A stretch of DNA of 31,079 nucleotides from SVQP01 sp045594445 (GCA_045594445.1 JAZNYL010000126.1:1-31079); one strand, 5' to 3'; shown: positions 16,178 to 23,652, numbered from the stretch's first letter. Numbers and translations: made by a program. The notes: a model not told the origin generated them from the sequence alone.

Positions 16178-16721
16178 GGCTCTGTGCTCCGAACGTATCG
16201 GGGGTGATCCGATCTGTCGTGGTGGTGTTGATCTGACCGGGATAATCGCCGTCCACCAGCAGCTCCACCAGTAAGCGCAGATCGCTGTCGGCAGTCAGAC
16301 AAAGGTAGACCAGATCGTATCCGTATTGCGATTTGTCCGATGAAGTATAAGCAGGTGTCACGGTCAGAAGTCCGTCGTCCTCCGTAAAGGAAACGGTAAA
16401 GGATTTTGCGTCGCAGGCGGTTGTGGAGCGATAAAGCAGCAGGTGATGCGTGCTGGTGCCGTCGCCGTTTTCCACCGTGTTTCGCAGCACGTAATGTCCG
16501 ATGCCGTCGCGCTCACCGTCCGCGCAAAGCGTCAGCCAGTCTGCCACCGCGCGGTTCTGAGAGGCAGCCTCCTTGGAAATGCCGGTCGTCCAACTGCTTT
16601 CGTATTGCGTGCCCGTCTGCGTATTGGTCTGTCCGTATTCGCTTTCGTACTTGTCCGTGTTGCACGCGCAAAGCAGGCAGAGCAGCGCGGTCAGGATTGC
16701 CAGAAGTCTGATATATTTCAT
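16170..16721 (-). CDS. small lipoprotein of unknown function
   Basis: 183 residues from ATG 16721 with GGAGA upstream; the longer open frame starts before the ribosome site. It has a lipoprotein signal peptide with Cys20 as the lipidated residue (LLCLLCAC). The mature part begins with a Thr/Ser/Gln-rich linker and continues as a beta-rich domain with repeated short strands (HHLLLYRST; KSFTVSFTEDDG; DLVYLCLTADSD). No known family is recognised. It is the first gene of a two-gene operon with the PlsC-like protein, so it may act at the membrane with it. Confidence 0.7.
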   Translation of the reverse strand: MKYIRLLAILTALLCLLCACNTDKYESEYGQTNTQTGTQYESSWTTGISKEAASQNRAVADWLTLCADGERDGIGHYVLRNTVENGDGTSTHHLLLYRSTTACDAKSFTVSFTEDDGLLTVTPAYTSSDKSQYGYDLVYLCLTADSDLRLLVELLVDGDYPGQINTTTTDRITPDTFGAQSHE

Positions 16722-16748
16722 TGAGAATTCTCCATACTGTTTTTTACC

Positions 16749-16777
16749 ATTATACCACACGTTGCACCGTCTGTCAC
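16749..16777 (-). promoter_or_regulatory. promoter of the lipoprotein / PlsC-like operon
   Basis: On the minus strand GTGACA (16777-16772), 17 bp, TATAAT (16754-16749). Confidence 0.75.
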
Positions 16778-16819
16778 GCCTTTTTCAAAAATTTTATATT
16801 TTTATGCGTCCTACCGGAT

Positions 16820-16853
16820 GTGACCTTATCCGCCAAGGCCTGCGCTGTATAAT
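16820..16853 (+). promoter_or_regulatory. possible spoIIG-type promoter with long spacer
   Basis: TATAAT (16848-16853) lies 20 bases before the spoIIGA start. No good -35 is at 17 bp (CTTATC), but GTGACC (16820-16825) is 22 bp away, the spacing known for the Spo0A-dependent spoIIG promoter of Bacillus. No TTGTCGAA box is visible nearby, so the call is tentative. Confidence 0.4.
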
Positions 16854-16872
16854 AAAGTCGGAGGTGAGGGAC

Positions 16873-17730
16873 TTGGACGTATATGCGGATCTGCTGTTTC
16901 TGATCAATTTCAGTATGGATTTTCTGTGTTTGTTTCTGAGCGTCAGGCTGCTGCATCTGCGGCAGCAAACGGGGCGCATGCTGCTGGCGGCTGCCTTGGG
17001 CGGACTTTACAGCGTGGCATCGCTGTTTATCGGAGTACAGTCGGGGCTTGCCTTGACCATCGACGTGTGCGCTTGCATGCTGATGTGCGCCGTGTGTGCT
17101 GCGGGGAAGGGGGTCCGATTTTCGCGATTGCTGCTGCTTGGCGGGACGTATTTCGGCATCTCCGCGCTCATGGGAGGCGGTATGACTGCGCTGTATCACC
17201 TGCTCAACAAAGCCAATCTGCCGCTGGACGAGGTGGCCCCGGACGGTATTTCCGCATGGATGTTTTTGCTGCTTGCCACGGTGGCAGCCCTTGTCGCGGT
17301 GTTCGGGCAACGGCTGTTTTCGCGGCAAAGCGCACGCCGCACCTGCACGGTACGCATCAGAATGGAGGATGCGACCTGGGAACTCAGCGGTCTTTGCGAT
17401 AGCGGAAATCTCTTGTGCGATCCGATCAGCGGCACGCCCGTGATCGTGGCAGACAGGCAAGCATGGCTGCAACGTCTGCCGACAGAGCTGCGCTGCACGG
17501 TAGAGAGTGCAGGCAGAGAGAGTGATGCGGGCGCGTACGGAAAGCGGATTCGCATCGTGCCCATGCAGACCGCGCAGGGCAGCACCTTGGCCATTGCGCT
17601 TTTGCCGGACGAGGTGCTCTTGGAAGAGCCAAACGGTAAGAGACGCGCGGTACACGCACTGATCGCGCCCTCGGGGCAACCTCTGGAAGGCGATTTTTGT
17701 GCGATCGTGCCTGCTACATTGATGCAATAA
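16873..17730 (+). CDS. spoIIGA: SpoIIGA, pro-sigma-E processing peptidase
   Basis: 285 residues. The start is placed at TTG 16873, which has GGAGG 8 bases upstream and gives a family-like N-terminus (DVYADLLFLINFSMDFL). A GTG at 16864 overlaps the ribosome site, and no suitable ATG exists. About five hydrophobic segments fill residues 5-150; the C-terminal domain holds DSGN (176-179), the aspartic-protease-like motif containing the catalytic Asp. SpoIIGA sits in the sporulation septum and cleaves the pro-peptide of sigma-E in the mother cell. sigE follows after 7 bases, the classical spoIIG arrangement, and shows the organism belongs to a sporulating lineage. Confidence 0.92.
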   Translation: MDVYADLLFLINFSMDFLCLFLSVRLLHLRQQTGRMLLAAALGGLYSVASLFIGVQSGLALTIDVCACMLMCAVCAAGKGVRFSRLLLLGGTYFGISALMGGGMTALYHLLNKANLPLDEVAPDGISAWMFLLLATVAALVAVFGQRLFSRQSARRTCTVRIRMEDATWELSGLCDSGNLLCDPISGTPVIVADRQAWLQRLPTELRCTVESAGRESDAGAYGKRIRIVPMQTAQGSTLAIALLPDEVLLEEPNGKRRAVHALIAPSGQPLEGDFCAIVPATLMQ

Positions 17731-17737
17731 GGAGAGA

Positions 17738-18442
17738 ATGATGAACGTATTGAAAAAATGGCTGTTGCGGCTCAAACAAAAGCTGTCTCGTAAGCAGGGC
17801 GTGTATTACATAAACGGGCCGGAACTGCTGCCGCCACCGTATTCGCCCGAAAAAGAGGCTGAGGTGATCGCCGCGCTGGAGGCAGGAGATCCCGATGCAA
17901 GAAACGCGCTGATTGAGCATAATCTGCGCCTTGTCGTATATATCGCCAAAAAGTTTGAGAGCACGGGCACGGGGATCGAGGATCTGATTTCTATCGGCAC
18001 CATCGGGCTTTGCAAGGCGGTGAATACCTTTCGGTCGGATAAGAATATCAAGCTGGCCACTTATGCGTCGCGTTGCATTGAGAATGAGATTCTGATGCAT
18101 TTGCGCAAGCAATCGGGCAAAGGGGGCGAGGTCTCGCTGGACGAGCCGCTCAACGTGGATTTTGACGGCAACGAGCTTTTGCTCTCGGACATTTTGGGCA
18201 GCGAGGAGGACGGCGTGGCATACGAGCTTGAGCAAAGGGAAGAGCGCGAGGCGATCCGACGCGCCGTCGCCACTTTGGACGAGCGCGAGCGGCTGATCAT
18301 TGAGCTGCGATACGGCCTTTCGGGCAGAGAAGAGATGACGCAAAAGGAGGTCGCAGCCTACCTTGGCATATCGCAGTCGTATATCTCAAGACTTGAAAAA
18401 AAGATCATCGCCGACCTGCGAGACCGTATGGCGCAGGCTTAA
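17738..18442 (+). CDS. sigE: RNA polymerase sporulation sigma factor SigE
   Basis: 234 residues from ATG 17738; the ATG at 17741 is equally possible, with GGAGAG at 17731. Residues ~1-27 are the basic pro-sequence removed by SpoIIGA, followed by VYYINGPELLPPP, close to the corresponding Bacillus region. Region 2 reads LVVYIAKKFESTGTG then DLISIGTIGLCKAV, with the -10-recognising KLATYASRCIENEILM. Region 4 ends with the helix-turn-helix QKEVAAYLGISQSYISRLEKK. It directs early mother-cell transcription. In most relatives sigG follows; here the next gene is rpmE, so sigG must be elsewhere or absent. Confidence 0.95.
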   Translation: MMNVLKKWLLRLKQKLSRKQGVYYINGPELLPPPYSPEKEAEVIAALEAGDPDARNALIEHNLRLVVYIAKKFESTGTGIEDLISIGTIGLCKAVNTFRSDKNIKLATYASRCIENEILMHLRKQSGKGGEVSLDEPLNVDFDGNELLLSDILGSEEDGVAYELEQREEREAIRRAVATLDERERLIIELRYGLSGREEMTQKEVAAYLGISQSYISRLEKKIIADLRDRMAQA

Positions 18443-18454
18443 TCCAACAAAAAA

Positions 18455-18492
18455 CCAATGAAAAGTTTTGATCAAACTTTTTCAAAAGTTTC
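18455..18492 (+). repeat. short hairpin, likely fragment of the dispersed repeat
   Basis: AATGAAAAGTTTTGATC followed by AAACTTTTTCAAAAGTTT parallels the left end of the repeat at 22053 (AATGAAAGTTTTTGATC then CTTTTTTCAAAA). It lies just after sigE and, being a dyad with T-runs, may act as its terminator. Confidence 0.5.
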
Positions 18493-18547
18493 ACATTTTG
18501 CAAAAAACTTGAAAAACCATACAATGTAAAAATATTTTCAAAAAGCC

Positions 18548-18576
18548 TTGACAAGGGGGATAATATGTGGTATAAT
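18548..18576 (+). promoter_or_regulatory. rpmE promoter
   Basis: TTGACA (18548-18553), 17 bp, TATAAT (18571-18576): a consensus promoter as expected for a ribosomal protein. The leader of ~55 bases has only a short GATGTC/CATC dyad. Confidence 0.9.
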
Positions 18577-18636
18577 ATCTCCGCTTGTGAATCCGATGTC
18601 AAAGAACATCGAGAAAATTTATGCGAGGTATAAAAA

Positions 18637-18846
18637 ATGAAAAGCGGAATCCATCCCAATTACGTAGAGTGTGTCGTTAAGTGCGCTTGCGGCGAAACTG
18701 TTGTAACTCGTTCCACCAAGGGCAGCGAGATGAGAGTTGAAATTTGCTCCAAGTGCCATCCTTTCTTCACCGGTAAGCAGAAGTTCGTTGATGCCGGCGG
18801 TCGTGTTGACAAGTTCAAGAAGAGACTGGAAGCTGTAAGAAAGTAA
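18637..18846 (+). CDS. rpmE: ribosomal protein bL31, zinc form
   Basis: 69 residues from ATG 18637, with GCGAGG upstream. The protein joins the large subunit and bridges to the small one. MKSGIHPNY at the start, CACGE, then CSKCHPFFTGKQKFVD are family signatures. Four cysteines (16, 18, 37, 40) make this the zinc-binding form rather than the zinc-free paralogue induced by zinc limitation. It has its own promoter and terminator and is not in an operon with rho or prmC, its common neighbours. Confidence 0.97.
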   Translation: MKSGIHPNYVECVVKCACGETVVTRSTKGSEMRVEICSKCHPFFTGKQKFVDAGGRVDKFKKRLEAVRK

Positions 18847-18868
18847 TTCTTGCGACATTGATGATAAA

Positions 18869-18918
18869 CGGGCAGACTCTACGCACAAAGGCGGAGTCTG
18901 CCCGTTTGTTTTGTTTTT
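18869..18918 (+). terminator. rpmE terminator
   Basis: CGGGCAGACTC (18869-18879) pairs with GAGTCTGCCCG (18894-18904), followed by a T-rich tract to ~18918. Confidence 0.9.
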
Positions 18919-19021
18919 ACCTCATAAAGGCACCGCTTCCACCCCGAAAGCGGGAGCCGTACTCAAGGCACCACGTCGCACGCGTAGCGAGTGGGAGCTG
19001 CGGAGAAAGAAGGACATTGTT

Positions 19022-19591
19022 ATGGAAATGCTGGACGTTTATACGCACGACGGAGTCAGAACGGGTAAGCTTGTGGAGCGAGGCCGTCGTTATAGGCTTG
19101 GAGATGATGAATATACCATGGTAATCCACGCCTTTATCTATCACAGAGATCACGGCTTTCTGATTCAGAAGCGCTCTGCCACCAAGCGAGTGCTGCCGGG
19201 TGCCTGGTGCATGACCATGGGTGTGGTGCAGGCAGGCGAGGACAGCGAGACGGGCATGCGCCGCGAGGTGCGCGAGGAGCTGGGATTGGAGATTGCCGAC
19301 GGCCAGATCCGCAATTGCGTACGCACCTACAACGGCCATAAGATCGTGGATATTTATCTTGTATATACCGAGGCTGAGATTGATGATATGGTGCTGCAGG
19401 AGGAAGAGGTAGACCAGGTCTGCTGGGTCAGCGGCAGGGAGCTGCTCTCTCGCTTCGGCGGCAAGAATACACGCTTGCACGAGGAATACGTGTCGTGCAT
19501 GCAGCGCTACGTGCACGTGACGCACAAGGCGGAGAAGAGAAGGAGAAGAAGACAGAATGCAAAACTTGCAAAACAGGGAAATCAAAGCTGA
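19022..19591 (+). CDS. Nudix hydrolase (IPP-isomerase/YfcD-like)
   Basis: 189 residues from ATG 19022, with AAGGA ~8 bases upstream. The Nudix box GVVQAGEDSETGMR then REVREELGL matches the GX5EX7REUXEEXGU pattern completely, so metal-dependent pyrophosphate hydrolysis is likely. The N-terminal LDVYTHDGVRTGK and FLIQKRSATKRVLPGAW resemble the YfcD/isopentenyl-diphosphate isomerase-like branch; the substrate is not assignable. The tail is very basic (EKRRRRRQNAKLAK). The last 35 bases overlap hflX, and the Arg codons of the tail are the purine-rich hflX ribosome-binding region. No own promoter is obvious. Confidence 0.88.
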   Translation: MEMLDVYTHDGVRTGKLVERGRRYRLGDDEYTMVIHAFIYHRDHGFLIQKRSATKRVLPGAWCMTMGVVQAGEDSETGMRREVREELGLEIADGQIRNCVRTYNGHKIVDIYLVYTEAEIDDMVLQEEEVDQVCWVSGRELLSRFGGKNTRLHEEYVSCMQRYVHVTHKAEKRRRRRQNAKLAKQGNQS

Positions 19592-20861
19592 AACGCGTGC
19601 CGTACTGATCGGCATCGTAACGCGTGATGCGGACGTGCAGGCGGTGGAATCCGGCTTGGACGAGCTGGAAAGATTGCTGGATACCGCGGGCGGCGTTGCG
19701 TTTGCGCGCGTCGTACAAAGCAAGGATACCCCTGATCCCCGAACCCTGATCGGCTCGGGCAAGGTGCAGGAGGTTGCAGAGCTTTGCAAAAATAACCAAA
19801 TCGACCTGGTCGTCACGGACGAGGATCTCTCGCCCGCACAGATCAGAAATTTAGAGGACGACATCGGCAACGACGTGCGCGTGATCGACCGCTCCATGCT
19901 GATCTTGGACATTTTCGCGCAGCATGCCGTAACCGGTGAAGGCAAGCTGCAGGTTGAGCTTGCGCAGCTGCGCTATACCGCTCCCAGACTGATCGGCAAG
20001 GGCACGCAGCTCTCGCGTCTTGGCGGTGGTATCGGTACGCGCGGCCCGGGTGAATCCAAGCTGGAGAGCGATCGTCGTCACATTCAGCGTCGCATTACCG
20101 CGCTTGAGGCACAGCTTTCCGAAATGGAAAAGAACCGCATGACCATGCGCGCCTCGCGCGACAAGAGCGGCCTGCCCAAGGTGGCCATCGTGGGATATAC
20201 CAATGCGGGAAAGTCCACGCTGCTCAACCGCATGACCGATGCGGGCATTCTGGCACAGGACAAGCTGTTTGCCACGTTGGATCCTACCACGAGAAAATTT
20301 GAGCTTCCGGGCGGTGAGAGCATTCTCCTGACCGATACGGTCGGCTTTATCCGTAAGCTGCCCCACCATTTGATCAAGGCGTTCCGCTCAACGCTGGACG
20401 AGGCGGTTTACGCCGATATTCTGATCATTGTCATCGACGCATCCGACCCCGAGCACGAGCAAAAGCTGGAGGTCACCGAGCAGGTTCTGGCCGATCTGGG
20501 CGCTGCGGGCAAGCCTACGATGTACGTGTTCAATAAGTGCGATCTGGTCGAGGACGCGCTGCCCACGGTAAGCGGCAGAAACGCCGAGCATCAGATCCAT
20601 ATTTCCGCACTGACAGGCAGCGGATACGAGGAATTTGCGCAAATGCTGGAGAGCATGATCCACGCGGGCAAGACGCGCGCGACCTTCATCATTCCCAATG
20701 CCAAGCAGGGCGCTTTGAATACTCTTTATAAAATGGCAACTGTGGAGGACGTGGAATACGGCCCCGATGCGGTCAGGGTGACCGCCGTGGTGGATGCCAA
20801 GGTGCGCGGCATGCTGCGCGAGTTTGATCCTGCCGCACCTGCCAAAGGACAGGATTGGTGA
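19557..20861 (+). CDS. hflX: GTPase HflX, ribosome rescue/splitting factor
   Basis: 434 residues. The start at 19557 lies inside the Nudix gene, preceded by AAGGAGAAGAAG. HflX binds stalled or hibernating 70S ribosomes and splits them using GTP. The N-terminal HflX domain carries GSGKVQEV (66-73) and GGGIGTRGPGESKLE (156-170), followed by a coiled linker. The G domain has G1 GYTNAGKS (213-220), G3 DTVGF (260-264) and G4 NKCD (326-329). A ~75-residue C-terminal domain ends the protein. It is between two Nudix genes in a tight run, and the next gene starts 5 bases after its stop. Confidence 0.96.
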   Translation: MQNLQNREIKAETRAVLIGIVTRDADVQAVESGLDELERLLDTAGGVAFARVVQSKDTPDPRTLIGSGKVQEVAELCKNNQIDLVVTDEDLSPAQIRNLEDDIGNDVRVIDRSMLILDIFAQHAVTGEGKLQVELAQLRYTAPRLIGKGTQLSRLGGGIGTRGPGESKLESDRRHIQRRITALEAQLSEMEKNRMTMRASRDKSGLPKVAIVGYTNAGKSTLLNRMTDAGILAQDKLFATLDPTTRKFELPGGESILLTDTVGFIRKLPHHLIKAFRSTLDEAVYADILIIVIDASDPEHEQKLEVTEQVLADLGAAGKPTMYVFNKCDLVEDALPTVSGRNAEHQIHISALTGSGYEEFAQMLESMIHAGKTRATFIIPNAKQGALNTLYKMATVEDVEYGPDAVRVTAVVDAKVRGMLREFDPAAPAKGQDW

Positions 20862-20866
20862 CGAGC

Positions 20867-21385
20867 ATGGAAAAACGAGATTTATATGATGCTGCGCGAA
20901 AGAACCTGGGCACGCCCATCGTGCGCGGGGATCCAATGCCCGAGGGCACCTACGTGCTCAGCGTCAGTATTTTTACGGTCAACGACAAGGGCGAGATTCT
21001 CGTGACGCTGCGTGCGCCCGAAAAGCCCAATTTCCCCAATATGTGGGAGATCACGGCAGGCGGCGCGCTTGCGGGAGAGATCGGCATTGAGGCGGCTTTG
21101 CGCGAGCTGCGCGAGGAGACCGGCATCAAGGCGGCAAAGGACGAATTGCAGCTATTGCGTATCATCCGTGAGCCTACCGCCTTTGTGGAATGCTATCTTT
21201 ACAGAACCAATATTCCCGCGTCGGCAGTCGTGCTGCAGGACAAGGAAACCGTAGCGGCCAGATTTATCTCGCTCAAACGCTTTGAGGAGCTTTTGCATAC
21301 CGACAGTATTGCGCAGCCGGTGGCGTTCCGCTATGGAGTGATCCGTGACGCGCTGTATCGCGCAATCGGGTTTGACGAGGTGTGA
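20867..21385 (+). CDS. Nudix hydrolase (ADP-ribose pyrophosphatase-like)
   Basis: 172 residues from ATG 20867, close behind the hflX stop; the ribosome site is weak (GGTGACGAG), so translation may depend on hflX. The Nudix box GGALAGEIGIEAAL then RELREETGI is complete. NMWEITAGG before it and the regular beta strands (ILVTLRAPEKPNF) are usual for small house-cleaning Nudix enzymes that act on nucleoside diphosphate compounds; the substrate is unknown. This is the second Nudix gene around hflX; it is not closely similar to the first, so a recent duplication is unlikely. Confidence 0.87.
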   Translation: MEKRDLYDAARKNLGTPIVRGDPMPEGTYVLSVSIFTVNDKGEILVTLRAPEKPNFPNMWEITAGGALAGEIGIEAALRELREETGIKAAKDELQLLRIIREPTAFVECYLYRTNIPASAVVLQDKETVAARFISLKRFEELLHTDSIAQPVAFRYGVIRDALYRAIGFDEV

Positions 21386-21386
21386 C

Positions 21387-22028
21387 ATGGCAGACGAACA
21401 GCTGTATATGACGCTTGAAAAAATGGCGTCGGCCGAGTTCGAGGAGCGCAATTCGCTTTTTATCGGACACGCCGCTCCTATCAAAAACGAGCAGGAGGCC
21501 ATGGCGTTTGTCAAGCAAAAGCAAAGGGAATATGCCGATGCCACGCATAACGTGTGGGCGTATCTGCTGAGGGGCGGCATTGTGGCAAGGTATTCGGACG
21601 ACGGTGAGCCGCAGGGGACTGCCGGCGTGCCCGTGCTGGAATGCATGCGCAAATCGGGTGCTACTGATATGGTCGTGGTAGTCACGCGCTATTTCGGCGG
21701 TATTCTGCTGGGCGCGGGCGGACTTGTGCGCGCGTATTCGCACGCGGCAAGAATCGCCTTGGACGCAGCGCATATCATTACGTATCATAAATACGGTGAG
21801 TACAGCATGAACTGCTCGTATTCGGACTATCAGAAATTCAACCTGCTGCTGCCAAAGATGGGCGCGCTTGTAGACAACGTGGAATACGCCGATACGGTGA
21901 CCGTGCACTTTGCGGTCAAGGATGAGCACAAGGACGCCTTGTGGCGCCGCATTTCGGAGATCAGCAACGGCAAATGCGTGCCCGAAAAGACGGGCGAACG
22001 CTACGACTATCACGAAACGGACGCGTAA
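21387..22028 (+). CDS. YigZ/IMPACT family protein (UPF0029)
   Basis: 213 residues from ATG 21387, one base after the preceding stop. The N-terminal IMPACT domain has the signature RYSDDGEPQGTAGVPVLE and VTRYFGGILLGAGGLVRAY. A ferredoxin-like C-terminal domain (CSYSDYQKFN to the end) completes the family architecture at normal length. Bacterial YigZ proteins are linked to translation, though the activity is unclear, so placement behind hflX is consistent. It is last in the operon; no simple terminator follows at once, but the repeat hairpins from 22068 could serve. Confidence 0.9.
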   Translation: MADEQLYMTLEKMASAEFEERNSLFIGHAAPIKNEQEAMAFVKQKQREYADATHNVWAYLLRGGIVARYSDDGEPQGTAGVPVLECMRKSGATDMVVVVTRYFGGILLGAGGLVRAYSHAARIALDAAHIITYHKYGEYSMNCSYSDYQKFNLLLPKMGALVDNVEYADTVTVHFAVKDEHKDALWRRISEISNGKCVPEKTGERYDYHETDA

Positions 22029-22052
22029 ACAACCCCAACGAGCATAGACAGA

Positions 22053-22213
22053 ATGAAAGTTTTTGATCGACCTTTTTTCAAAAAGGTCGCGGGGACTTGG
22101 GGCAGAGCCCCAAGTCGCGCCCGCAGGCGCGAAACACTTATACGGCATTTCTTTGGTTCTTTCTTTGTGCCTACTTGCTCAAAGAAAGAACGGAGAAAAA
22201 TTTCTCAATGTAA
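22053..22213 (+). repeat. multi-hairpin dispersed repeat, copy B (plus orientation)
   Basis: A series of perfect hairpins: CGACCTTTTT with AAAAAGGTCG (22068-22089), GACTTGGGGC with GCCCCAAGTC (22094-22116), GCGCC with GGCGC (22117-22130), and GTTCTTTCTTTG with CAAAGAAAGAAC (22156-22191), followed by CGGAGAAAAATTTCTCA. The order of blocks is mirrored in copy C. Nothing in it looks coding. Confidence 0.8.
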
Positions 22214-22221
22214 TGAAAAAG

Positions 22222-22252
22222 GGAGTTACCTTGCATAGGTAGCTCCATTTTT
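22222..22252 (+). terminator. terminator-like hairpin between the repeat copies
   Basis: GGAGTTACC (22222-22230) pairs with GGTAGCTCC (22238-22246) with one G-T pair; an A-run precedes it and a T-run follows, so it can act on both strands. Confidence 0.7.
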
Positions 22253-22254
22253 GT

Positions 22255-22414
22255 TTATGTGAGAAAATCGTTTCCGTACTTTTTCTTGGCTGTGTAGCCG
22301 CAAGAAAAAGTACCAAAAAGAACGGCGAGTAAAGAATTTCGCCTCTGCGGAGGCGACCAAGGGCTCTGCCCTTGGAGCCCGCGAGCCTTTGAAAAGGCTC
22401 GATCCAAACTTTTA
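22255..22414 (-). repeat. multi-hairpin dispersed repeat, copy C (minus orientation)
   Basis: Read on the minus strand it runs AAAGTTTGGATCGAGCC, CGAGCC/GGCTCG hairpin, CCAAGGGC/GCCCTTGG, CGCCTC/GAGGCG, ACTCGCCGTTCTTTTTGG, the 13-bp hairpin GTACTTTTTCTTG/CAAGAAAAAGTAC (22276-22313) and CGGAAACGATTTTCTCAC. The blocks and order match copy B head-to-head, and the end matches copy A near-exactly. Confidence 0.8.
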
Positions 22415-22464
22415 TCCTGTGGGGGTGATCCGTCCCGGGTGGCGGTTGTCCGTTATTGTGGGGC

Positions 22465-22487
22465 GGGAGGATGCTATCCTCCCTTTC
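22465..22487 (+). terminator. terminator-like hairpin before dgt
   Basis: GGGAGGAT (22465-22472), GCT loop, ATCCTCCC (22476-22483), then TTTCT. It shields dgt from read-through. The remaining 22488-22623 is AT-rich with no clear -35/-10 pair. Confidence 0.6.
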
Positions 22488-22623
22488 TATTAGCAAAGAA
22501 ACCGGTCAAAGGTATGAAATATTGAAAATTTCATAAAAATTTCGCCAAGAAAAAAAGGAAAATCGCAAAAAATTGCGTATATTATTATTGTAAGAATCAA
22601 AATAGGGAAAGCGAGGTCGTATC

Positions 22624-23652
22624 ATGGAACAAAAAAAGGATAGCTTTGTCAATATTTTCTTGGAAAGAGAAGAACAGACGCTCTCTCCGTATGCCTTCCG
22701 TACCTCGCAAACGCGCGGTCGCGAGCGTTATCAGACGCCCTGCGAGCTGCGTACCGAATTCCAGCGTGACCGCGATAAGATCACGCATTGCCAGTCCTTC
22801 CGCAGACTCATGAACAAAACGCAGGTGTTTCTTGCCCCCGTGGGCGACCACTACCGTACGCGTCTGACACATACGCTGGAGGTCACGCAGATCGCGCGCA
22901 TCATGGCGCGTGCCTTGTGCCTGAACGAGGACCTGACCGAGGCGGCCGCGCTTGGCCACGACCTTGGGCATACCCCTTTTGGTCATGCAGGCGAGCGTGC
23001 TCTGCAAAAGTGCTATTCTCCCGATTTTTCGCACTATGCGCAAAGCCTTCGCGTCGTGGAGGTGCTGGAAAATGACGGGCAAGGTCTGAATCTGACCTGG
23101 GAGGTCAGAGACGGCATTCTCAATCATTCCGGCTCGCTTGATTTTTGCGGCGCAAGCACCTTGGAGGGTGTACTTGTCAAATACGCCGATAAAATTGCTT
23201 ACATCAACCACGATATTGACGACGCTTGCCGCGCAGGCATTCTCTCCTTGGAGGATATTCCCGCGCATCTGCGTGAAATACTCGGCCAGCGTCACAGCCA
23301 GCGCATCAATTCCATGGTAACCTCGGTCATTCGCGGCTCTACCGATCAGGATCATATCTGCATGACGCCCGAGATTGCGGATGCGACCGATCAGCTGCGC
23401 GAGTTCCTCTTTGAAAACGTCTATCTCAATCCCGTCGCCAAGGGCGAGGAGGGAAAGGCGGAGGATATGCTGATCAAGCTCTACGAATACTTTGTCAAGC
23501 ATCCCGAAAAGCTGCCCACGTCATATAAGAGAAATATCGAAACCGAATCGGTGGAGAGATGCGTTTGCGATTACGTTTCGGGCATGACCGACAGATATGC
23601 GATTCAGCTTTATAACGATCTGTTCATTCCGCAGGTCTGGAGGGGCAGATAA
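22624..23652 (+). CDS. dgt: deoxyguanosinetriphosphate triphosphohydrolase-like protein
   Basis: 342 residues from ATG 22624, with AAAGCGAGG upstream. It is a member of the short (type 2) dNTPase group of HD phosphohydrolases that cut dNTPs to deoxynucleoside and triphosphate. The metal site is visible: His83 in TRLTHTLEV, His112-Asp113 in LGHDLGHTPFGH, and a later Asp in KYADKIAYINHDIDDA. The N-terminal SPYAFRTSQTRGRER then CELRTEFQRDRDKI is typical. It begins the conserved clostridial dgt-dnaG-rpoD order; dnaG starts 4 bases after its stop. True substrate preference is not assignable from sequence. Confidence 0.93.
   Translation: MEQKKDSFVNIFLEREEQTLSPYAFRTSQTRGRERYQTPCELRTEFQRDRDKITHCQSFRRLMNKTQVFLAPVGDHYRTRLTHTLEVTQIARIMARALCLNEDLTEAAALGHDLGHTPFGHAGERALQKCYSPDFSHYAQSLRVVEVLENDGQGLNLTWEVRDGILNHSGSLDFCGASTLEGVLVKYADKIAYINHDIDDACRAGILSLEDIPAHLREILGQRHSQRINSMVTSVIRGSTDQDHICMTPEIADATDQLREFLFENVYLNPVAKGEEGKAEDMLIKLYEYFVKHPEKLPTSYKRNIETESVERCVCDYVSGMTDRYAIQLYNDLFIPQVWRGR

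Noticed and set aside
18858..19124. Alternative open frame overlapping the rpmE terminator and Nudix start
   Set aside because: It begins inside the terminator hairpin and is out of frame with the clear Nudix protein.
22029..22623. CRISPR array or mobile element with genes in the gap before dgt
   Set aside because: The repeats are few, unequal and inverted, without regular spacers; no transposase or integrase frame is present.
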